A DNA stretch of 42,619 bases from Tannerella sp. (GTDB lineage: Bacteria > Bacteroidota > Bacteroidia > Bacteroidales > Tannerellaceae), in the NCBI GenBank assembly GCA_031285565.1, contig JAITVY010000008.1:1-42619 (forward strand). Reading direction: 5' to 3'. Positions 37,457 through 42,619 of the stretch are shown piece by piece. A program made the position numbers and the translations under genes. The notes beneath the pieces are model-generated. The model did not search any database. It was not told where the DNA came from and worked only from the letters and a program-made list of their open reading frames with translations. Positions within the stretch are counted from its first letter, which is position 1, and every line of letters starts with the position of its first letter.

Positions 37457-38158
37457 TCAATAATTTCTTATACTCAACTCTTTATCCACTAAATAGATCT
37501 TTTTATCATCCGTTTCATCCATTATAACCACATAATCACCATATTTTATTTCAGCACCATCCAGACTTTTCACACTTAGCTTAATCGGATTATTATCAAT
37601 AATAAATTCAGCCGTACCTATCTTTCCATCCTTTATGGTCGATAGCATTTTTCCTGAACGTCCCAGAAAGTCTATGGCCTCTTCGCCCTGATAGCCTATT
37701 TCCTTAAAAAACTTCACCATTGGTTTGGTCGCATATTTAGTTAAAAAGATTCCTATAATCCCAATTGGGATCAGAATTAATAAAGATGATAATCCCCATG
37801 ATGTGATATTGAGCAAACGTGTCGTAATCAACGTTCCAAGCCATATAATAAGATTGAAAGTCGAAAATACCAGCATAAACGGCACATGTCCCACATTCAC
37901 AAAACTCAGAAATTTCATAAAAATCCCCGGTGATTTATCTGGGGCAACTTCGTGTTCAGGATCAACCGCATCAACATCAGCATCAATATCAACCTCCGGC
38001 GCATCAATGTCAATATCAAAGTCAAACCCCAGATCCAAGTCATCCAGTCCAATGCCAAACAGGAGTGTAAGCAACCAATAAACGACAATTATAGCCATTA
38101 TGACTGTCATGACTGCATTCGGCAGTGGATGCATTAAATTATATAAAAGGTCCGCCAT
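37457..38158 (-). CDS. OB-fold membrane protein, YqiJ/NfeD-like partner of flotillin
   Basis: 233 residues. Three hydrophobic segments (about 14-36, 88-112, 120-142) and a C-terminal soluble OB-fold domain ('GRSGKMLSTIKDGKIGTAEFII...IKYGDYVVIMDETDDKKIYLV'), the layout of YqiJ/NfeD proteins. Between helix 1 and 2 is a strikingly acidic loop of about 30 residues with alternating Asp ('DLDLGFDFDIDIDAPEVDIDADVDAVD'), probably outside or binding cations. NfeD-type partners are encoded next to flotillins and needed for their domain assembly. The flotillin gene follows after 137 bases. Confidence 0.85.
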   Translation of the reverse strand: MADLLYNLMHPLPNAVMTVIMAIIVVYWLLTLLFGIGLDDLDLGFDFDIDIDAPEVDIDADVDAVDPEHEVAPDKSPGIFMKFLSFVNVGHVPFMLVFSTFNLIIWLGTLITTRLLNITSWGLSSLLILIPIGIIGIFLTKYATKPMVKFFKEIGYQGEEAIDFLGRSGKMLSTIKDGKIGTAEFIIDNNPIKLSVKSLDGAEIKYGDYVVIMDETDDKKIYLVDKELSIRNY

Positions 38159-38213
38159 GGTAATATTCTGTTAACTCTGATTAGTCACGATTCTATTGAT
38201 TTGTCAGCCGTTA

Positions 38214-38236
38214 GTTCAACTTTATTAGTCGTTTAA
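38214..38236. promoter_or_regulatory. Shared motif upstream of the YqiJ-like gene
   Basis: This 23-base stretch agrees at 19 positions with 39429-39451, which lies directly before the ybjN-like gene; ATTAGTCGTTT is identical in both. It lies 56 bases before the ATG. It could be a binding site that controls both ends of the cassette. Confidence 0.35.
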
Positions 38237-38327
38237 ACAAATAAATAAGTTAAGACAATGATATTTTATTCCTGGCACAGCACTCGTTTAAGTAACTGTT
38301 ACTAAGATTGTCAAAAATAATGAACTT

Positions 38328-39029
38328 TCAGGATATCCCCAATCTTTTTTTAATTTCATCCAGTTCCTGATTCACCTTGCCGGCTTCATCACCAATCGCC
38401 TTACCAATCTCATCGTCTACCGACTTAGTATTTTTAGCAAGATCTCCGTATGCCTGTGCCAACGCTTCTTCCTCTTCCACCTTTTCTTTCATACGTTCCA
38501 GCATACTGATTGTACTATTGCTATCGATCTGCGCCATCTGCTTATTCACTTCTTTTGTAGCACGGCTCACTTTGATACGTGATTTCAGCGTTTTCAGCTC
38601 ATTCTCCCATTTCGTGATATTAAACCTGAGGATATCCACATTTTTCTGGATATCATCCGATGCCTTTTCGTGTGTAACCAACTGCTCACCTAAAGTCTTC
38701 ACCTCAATCAGCAAATTGTCTTTCAAAGTCAATGCTTCCTTTGCCAGTATCTCTGCCCGCGACATATCCAACTCACCCCGCTGGGCTTTTGTCAACAATA
38801 TAACGGCCTTATTTTCGTAATCTTGTGCTTCAGTCTCCTTTTTCGTCTTTTCATTTCTTGTCCGGATAGCCATGGCCCTGATCTGGGCCGAGGCCTGTAA
38901 TGCTTTATCCAGATCTTCGCGCATCTCACGGATACCCTGTTCGGTCATATGGATAGGATCTTCCATCTTATCTACTGCAGAATGGATTTCTGCCTGTCCG
39001 ATTCTCAATAATCTTTTAAAAATATTCAT
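38328..39029 (-). CDS. pspA: PspA/IM30-family membrane-remodelling protein
   Basis: 233 residues, almost entirely alpha-helical coiled coil, beginning 'MNIFKRLLRIGQAEIHSAVDKMEDPIHMTEQGIREMREDLDKALQASAQIRAMAIR', the PspA/Vipp1 signature including the amphipathic N-terminal helix that lies on lipid. The family is homologous to ESCRT-III and polymerises on stressed membranes to repair or reshape them. It lies 5 bases after the ybjN-like gene. There is no PspF or PspBC gene nearby, so regulation differs from enterobacteria. Confidence 0.93.
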   Translation of the reverse strand: MNIFKRLLRIGQAEIHSAVDKMEDPIHMTEQGIREMREDLDKALQASAQIRAMAIRTRNEKTKKETEAQDYENKAVILLTKAQRGELDMSRAEILAKEALTLKDNLLIEVKTLGEQLVTHEKASDDIQKNVDILRFNITKWENELKTLKSRIKVSRATKEVNKQMAQIDSNSTISMLERMKEKVEEEEALAQAYGDLAKNTKSVDDEIGKAIGDEAGKVNQELDEIKKRLGIS

Positions 39030-39034
39030 CGTTC

Positions 39035-39424
39035 TTACTTTTTAGAAAATTCAATAATTTGTTCGTAATACTCACTCAACAATAAACCCAATGAGTTTAA
39101 TGCTCCTTCAAATTCATTCATATCCAGATTCTCAATCTGCATCGTATAACGGAAGATCACTTTTTTCCCATCTTCATCCAGCACAAACGCTCCATGTATG
39201 ATATCCCTGTTTTTTTTCAACAATGATTTTAAGACTTCTACATTATCGCTTTTCAATGTAAAAATATATTGCTCCACTATCAATATAGGAGGTGCAACGC
39301 CTATAATCAGATTTTTAATCCCATCCGATTCGCTTTCAATACAAAAGATTCCTTCTTTCTCATTTTCATAAGAAATAGAATAGCCCAGTTTGGATATAAA
39401 TGATTCAATCTTTTTAAAATACAT
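39035..39424 (-). CDS. YbjN-like/type III chaperone-fold protein
   Basis: 129 residues without signal or membrane segments. The sequence ('FISKLGYSISYENEKEGIFCIESESDGIKNLIIGVAPPILIVEQYIF', 'GAFVLDEDGKKVIFRYTMQIENLDMNEFEGALNSL') fits the YbjN / Tir-chaperone-like fold: a five-stranded sheet flanked by helices, often used to bind a partner protein. It is the first gene of the cassette and is followed by pspA after 5 bases, which suggests it binds PspA or the ATPase. The exact role is unknown. Confidence 0.75.
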   Translation of the reverse strand: MYFKKIESFISKLGYSISYENEKEGIFCIESESDGIKNLIIGVAPPILIVEQYIFTLKSDNVEVLKSLLKKNRDIIHGAFVLDEDGKKVIFRYTMQIENLDMNEFEGALNSLGLLLSEYYEQIIEFSKK

Positions 39425-39428
39425 AATT

Positions 39429-39451
39429 GTTCAATTAAATTAGTCGTTTTA
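39429..39451. promoter_or_regulatory. Shared motif directly upstream of the ybjN-like gene
   Basis: Contains ATTAGTCGTTT (39439-39449), as in 38224-38234. It ends only a few bases from the ATG, so it may act in the leader RNA rather than at the promoter. No TAnnTTTG element was found for this gene. Confidence 0.35.
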
Positions 39452-39550
39452 GCCATTTATAATATTTCTACATTCTCTACTTTTACCTTTTAAAGATGCA
39501 CAATTTCTTAATATTCCACATTACAACTCACACTCTTTTTCATATGCAGG

Positions 39551-39582
39551 TTTGTTTTTCAAAAAATTAAAAACTATATTTG
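39551..39582 (+). promoter_or_regulatory. Complete -33/-7 promoter of the XRE regulator
   Basis: TTTG at 39551-39554 and TATATTTG at 39575-39582 with a 20-base spacer: a full match to the Bacteroidetes consensus TTTG-N19/20-TAnnTTTG. The -7 element is part of the first operator palindrome. Confidence 0.75.
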
Positions 39583-39603
39583 CAAATATATTTAGCAAAT
39601 ATA
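39575..39603. promoter_or_regulatory. Operator 1 of the XRE regulator
   Basis: A perfect 9-bp inverted repeat TATATTTGC / GCAAATATA with an 11-base spacer, overlapping the -7 element. A regulator bound here would block its own transcription. Confidence 0.7.
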
Positions 39604-39617
39604 ATCAAAGGATTTTA

Positions 39618-39640
39618 TTTTGCAAATATTTTTAGCAAAA
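39618..39640. promoter_or_regulatory. Operator 2 of the XRE regulator
   Basis: TTTTGC / GCAAAA (39618-39623, 39635-39640) with the same 11-base spacer and TTTAGCAA right side, ending two bases before the ATG at 39643. It is centred 40 bases after operator 1, about four helical turns, which favours cooperative binding. Confidence 0.65.
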
Positions 39641-39642
39641 AA

Positions 39643-40317
39643 ATGACACACATAGGAAAAAATATAAAAAAGATACGCAATGTCAAGGGTTTAAGCCAAC
39701 AATCATTTGCTGATTTATTTAGCTTAACTCGTGGAAATATCTCTTCATACGAAGAATCGAGAGCAGAGCCTAAAATTGAAGTCATTGTGAAAATTGCTAA
39801 TTTTTTTGGCATACCACTCTCCGATTTAATCGAAAAAGATCTCTCGGTTAATGAACTATTACATTATAATACCAATCTGGTTATAGAAACCGAACGATTA
39901 AAAACGTCACAACAACTAATAAAAATACCATTTGTTTCCACAAGCTATAAAGACGATTACATCAAACAATATAACAACAATAATTTCATACAGGAACTAC
40001 CATACTTAGTCATTCCGAGTCATTCTAAGTCTAATTTGATTGCTTTTGAACTCGATGAACCGGAAAATTTACCCTCGGGATTTGATTTTCGAAGCGGAGA
40101 TATTCTGATTTTCGAAGAAGTCACAAAAGAAAATATTCATCGCATCATCAACAAGTTAGGCATACAGATTGATAATGAGGGTATAAAATCAGGCATCTAT
40201 AAAACTGAAGAAACAAAAATATATTTATGTCTGAATGATTGGATAAAATATCTTTTTGATATAGAATCGGATGCCAGGTACTGGATACTCCGGGCATCCT
40301 GCAAACAAGAACTATAA
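39643..40317 (+). CDS. XRE-family transcriptional regulator with LexA/CI-like C-terminal part
   Basis: 224 residues from the ATG at 39643. The open frame continues up to a TTG at 39580, but that codon lies in the promoter and operator. The N-terminal HTH ('IGKNIKKIRNVKGLSQQSFADLFSLTRGNISSYEESRAEPKIEVIVKIANFFGIPLSDLI') is typical of phage-repressor-like proteins. The C-terminal half ('LVIPSHSK', 'GFDFRSGDILIFEEV') resembles S24-type dimerisation domains, without an obvious Ser-Lys cleavage pair. The palindromes in front of the gene indicate autoregulation. The symporter gene follows after 22 bases and is probably cotranscribed. Confidence 0.88.
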   Translation: MTHIGKNIKKIRNVKGLSQQSFADLFSLTRGNISSYEESRAEPKIEVIVKIANFFGIPLSDLIEKDLSVNELLHYNTNLVIETERLKTSQQLIKIPFVSTSYKDDYIKQYNNNNFIQELPYLVIPSHSKSNLIAFELDEPENLPSGFDFRSGDILIFEEVTKENIHRIINKLGIQIDNEGIKSGIYKTEETKIYLCLNDWIKYLFDIESDARYWILRASCKQEL

Positions 40318-40339
40318 CCTATATTAATAGTAAAAACAC

Positions 40340-41803
40340 ATGGGACCGCTATCTGTTCTGTTAACCATTATAATTTATTTCATCGTACTCTTCACAGTAT
40401 CTTACATAGCCGGAAGAAAAGCTGATAATGAAGGCTTCTTTGTCGGGAACCGAAAATCATCCTGGTGGATGGTAGCCTTCGCAATGATCGGTTCCAGTAT
40501 TTCCGGAGTTACGTATGTTTCTGTTCCGGGCATGGTAGGTACGAGTAATTTCGCATACCTGCAGATGGCATTAGGATTCGTAGCCGGTCAATTAATCATA
40601 GCATACGTACTGATCCCCCTCTTCTACCGTATGAATCTGGTTTCAATTTACGGCTACCTGGAAAACAGGTTTGGTATATCATCCCATAAAACAGGAGCCT
40701 GGTTCTTCTTCATTTCAAAAATGCTAGGAGCATCCGTCCGCCTGTTTTTAGTATGCCTCACACTACAATTACTGGTTTTCACGCCGTTAAATATACCTTT
40801 TGTTATTAATGTTGTATGCACGGTAGCCGTAGTTTGGCTATACACCTTCCAAAGTGGTGTAAAATCACTCATCTGGACCGATTCACTAAAAACATTCTGC
40901 CTGATCGTTTCAGTCGGATTATGTATCTGGTTCATTGCATCCAACCTTGGTTTAAGCTTTGGCGGCATGGTCAAAGCAATTGCCGACAGCGACCTTTCAC
41001 GTACATTTTTCTTTGATAATGTTAACGAAAGAACCTATTTCTTCAAACAATTCTTAGGCGGCGTGTTCACAATGATCGCCATGACAGGACTCGACCAGGA
41101 TATGATGCAACGGAACCTAAGCTGCAAAAACATCAAAGATTCGCAGAAAAACATGATCACCAGTGGCATCATGCAGTTTTTTATTATCCTGCTATTCCTA
41201 ATGCTTGGCGTATTGCTTTACATGTTTACTGCACAAAACGACATAACAAATCCCGATAAAACCGATGAACTCTTCCCGATGATCGCTACAGGCGGATACT
41301 TCCCCGTGATTGTGGGTATACTGTTTATTGTCGGACTGATTTCATCGGCTTATGCTACAGCCGGCTCTGCATTAACAGCGCTAACCACCTCGTTTACGGT
41401 CGATATCTGGGGAACCGAAGGCAAAAGCGAAGATCAGGTTCGTGTCGGACGAAAAAAAATCCATGTATTAATGGCTGTGATCATGGGAATCGTCATTATC
41501 GTATTCAATATATTCAATAACACAAGCGTAATCGATGCGGTCTACACGCTGGCCAGCTATACATACGGCCCTATCTTAGGCATGTTTGCATTTGGTATAT
41601 TTACAAAGAAACCTGTACGCGATAAATACATTCCTTTAGTAGCCATCCTGTCGCCCATACTTTGTTTTATATTACAAACAAACTCCGAAAAATGGTTCAA
41701 CGGATATTCGTTCAGCTACGAATTATTGATAATGAATGCGCTATTCACATTTATCGGATTTTCACTTCTAATTACAGGAAAAGGTAAATCCGTTGTCAAA
41801 TAA
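40340..41803 (+). CDS. Sodium:solute symporter family (SSS) transporter
   Basis: 487 residues with 13 or so membrane helices. SSS hallmarks: an N-terminal 'IAGRKADNEGFFVGNRKSSWWMVAFAMIGSSISGVTYVSVPG', with the sodium-site region in helix 1; 'RMNLVSIYGYLENRFG'; 'MTGLDQDMMQRNLSCKNIKDSQKNM'; and 'GLISSAYATAGSALTALTTSFTVDI' with the second sodium-site Ser/Thr residues. It imports a small solute with sodium. The substrate (sugar, carboxylate or nucleobase) cannot be told. Being downstream of the XRE gene, it is probably under its control. Confidence 0.92.
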   Translation: MGPLSVLLTIIIYFIVLFTVSYIAGRKADNEGFFVGNRKSSWWMVAFAMIGSSISGVTYVSVPGMVGTSNFAYLQMALGFVAGQLIIAYVLIPLFYRMNLVSIYGYLENRFGISSHKTGAWFFFISKMLGASVRLFLVCLTLQLLVFTPLNIPFVINVVCTVAVVWLYTFQSGVKSLIWTDSLKTFCLIVSVGLCIWFIASNLGLSFGGMVKAIADSDLSRTFFFDNVNERTYFFKQFLGGVFTMIAMTGLDQDMMQRNLSCKNIKDSQKNMITSGIMQFFIILLFLMLGVLLYMFTAQNDITNPDKTDELFPMIATGGYFPVIVGILFIVGLISSAYATAGSALTALTTSFTVDIWGTEGKSEDQVRVGRKKIHVLMAVIMGIVIIVFNIFNNTSVIDAVYTLASYTYGPILGMFAFGIFTKKPVRDKYIPLVAILSPILCFILQTNSEKWFNGYSFSYELLIMNALFTFIGFSLLITGKGKSVVK

Positions 41804-42455
41804 ATTAAGTAGCGAACGTACAAGTCAAATTTACCTGGGAGAAGATTAGGTTTTATAGTCATCAACTTAAGCATAATTGATATCCATTTGCGGGTCTGGT
41901 ATTGATCTATGCTGGGGATCTGCTTGTTTTTACTGATGCAATGCTTCACGAAGAAACGCTGTGCCTGCACATAAGCAAAGCCTTTCTTTGTGTATTGTTC
42001 CGGATGTGGAAAAACAAACCGCAGGAAGGAAAATATGCGGATGTGTGAAAAGACACACCACAAATACAGCATGTGCGGATGTGTAAAGGAGAATAAAAAT
42101 GCACAAAAAAGACTTTAAAGCGTCAATTCGCTGATTTTTAGAAAAATATATCAACATTCTCGTTTGTTTTTATTCACATATAAATACATTTATTCATTAG
42201 ATTGGTCTATTTTTAGCTGATATCCGACCTTCTTTTTTCTATAGTGTGTCCGGGGTGTGTCCGAGGTGTGTCCGAGGTATCCGTGTATATATCCGTTTTT
42301 GCAATTGAATACATTTGGAAATATAATTATACATTATTTCACTTTCAATCAAACTGTGTAAAGTAGAATTAGATCTATTATTAAAACATTTTTCGATAAA
42401 AATCACTATTTTTCGGCCTTGTACGGTAAACCTGAAAACACCGTTTAAGCAAGAA
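41804..42455. other. Intergenic stretch without a recognisable gene
   Basis: No complete gene is supported. The minus strand from about 41990 to 41815 reads like coding sequence ('FAYVQAQRFFVKHCISKNKQ', then 'IPSIDQYQTRKWISIMLKLM') with sensible codon use. Upstream it lacks a convincing start and downstream it runs into the symporter gene antisense, so at best it is a gene fragment. CGGATGTG occurs at 42001, 42038 and 42076, about 37-38 bp apart. The stretch from 42100 is AT-rich. Confidence 0.5.
42244..42276. repeat. Three tandem 11-bp units GTGTGTCCGRG
   Basis: GTGTGTCCGGG (42244-42254) is followed by two exact GTGTGTCCGAG units (42255-42265, 42266-42276) and a degenerate GTATCCG. It is an isolated G-rich island in AT-rich DNA. 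Confidence 0.8.
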
Positions 42456-42619
42456 CAGAATCAAGCTCGCTTGAATTCTGTCGAACGTAGGCGCTTGAAT
42501 AAAACTAAACAACCACACGCCTAAAGAGGCGGTGGGTTACTGTAACGGACTAAAAGTCCTGTTAAGGCTAAAGCCATCTTAAGGAAAAGACTATAAGTCA
42601 TCTTAAGAACCAATACGAA
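42456..42619. other. Series of short hairpins, possible end of an IS200/IS605-type element or structured RNA
   Basis: Hairpins in order: CAGAAT/ATTCTG extended by CAAG/CTTG with a bulged A (42456-42480); CCAC-A-CGCCT with AGGCG-GTGG, loop AAAG (42513-42535); GTTAC-T-GTAAC (42536-42546); GGACT/AGTCC (42547-42559); GGCT/AGCC (42566-42575); GACT/AGTC (42589-42599). After the last two, CATCTTAAG recurs (42575-42583, 42599-42607), making 23-base modules. The stem with a single bulged base recalls the subterminal hairpins bound by Y1 transposases. No transposase or TnpB gene is within the window; it would lie to the right. Confidence 0.4.

Noticed and set aside
39580..39642. TTG start for the XRE regulator at 39580
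   Set aside because: The codon lies in the -7 element and operator 1, upstream of any possible transcription start; the ATG at 39643 fits the HTH family start.
41990..42120. A Cys-rich zinc-finger-like plus-strand frame (CSGC, CGC)
   Set aside because: No start, short, and produced by the repeated CGGATGTG words; probably chance.
41716..42157. Minus-strand genes of 75 and 118 residues after the symporter
   Set aside because: One runs antisense into the symporter gene, neither has a convincing start, and no family is recognised. A gene fragment remains possible.

Overview
The window is chromosomal DNA of a Bacteroidales bacterium, most likely of the Parabacteroides/Tannerellaceae type. Evidence: a SusC/SusD pair, an anaerobic sulfatase-maturating radical SAM enzyme, a surface-protein tail of the Bacteroidales kind, the Bacteroidetes ATP synthase gene order (atpD-atpC-orf-atpB-E-F-H-A-G), an AT-rich sequence without Shine-Dalgarno sites, and many copies of the Bacteroidetes -7 promoter element TAnnTTTG. 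No tRNA, rRNA, CRISPR array or intact transposase gene was seen.

Layout. 1-2626: the tail of a surface protein, a sulfatase-maturase on the minus strand, and an alpha/beta hydrolase. 2627-3053: a regulatory stretch holding five 22-bp iterated units, a palindrome resembling the operator of a regulator encoded 37 kb away, and the ATP synthase promoter. 3054-10277: the complete nine-gene F1Fo ATP synthase operon, with a short epsilon subunit and a proton-type c ring. 10361-11462: a small acidic protein and two tandem paralogues of unknown function, one of which seems to have lost its last 21 residues through a one-base frameshift.

11661-24909 (minus strand) reads as one long sugar-utilisation operon. 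Starting from its promoter it encodes a FAD-dependent oxidoreductase interrupted by an in-frame TAG, an N-acylglucosamine 2-epimerase-type enzyme, a DUF4434-type exported protein, a sugar-porter MFS transporter, a Tat-exported Gfo/Idh/MocA oxidoreductase, a TIM-barrel sugar isomerase lipoprotein, SusC and SusD. A ROK repressor gene (25051-26256) lies just upstream, and a palindrome over the operon promoter is its likely operator. The enzymes suggest oxidation and isomerisation of small glycans or glycosides rather than depolymerisation, because no classical glycoside hydrolase is present.

26387-28255: an OmpR-type two-component system with two promoters and a direct-repeat box. An identical 19-bp box follows the operon, next to a decayed 370-bp region.

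28689-39424 (minus strand) is the most interesting part. It holds a YbjN-like protein, PspA/IM30 (the bacterial ESCRT-III relative), a YqiJ/NfeD-like OB-fold membrane protein, a large flotillin of the YqiK type, a class-C beta-lactamase-fold hydrolase and a 1616-residue coiled-coil AAA+ ATPase. Together these look like a membrane-remodelling or envelope-stress cassette. Downstream on the plus strand are an autoregulated XRE-family regulator and a sodium:solute symporter. The last 800 bases carry no clear gene and end in a series of short hairpins resembling the end of an IS200/IS605-type element.
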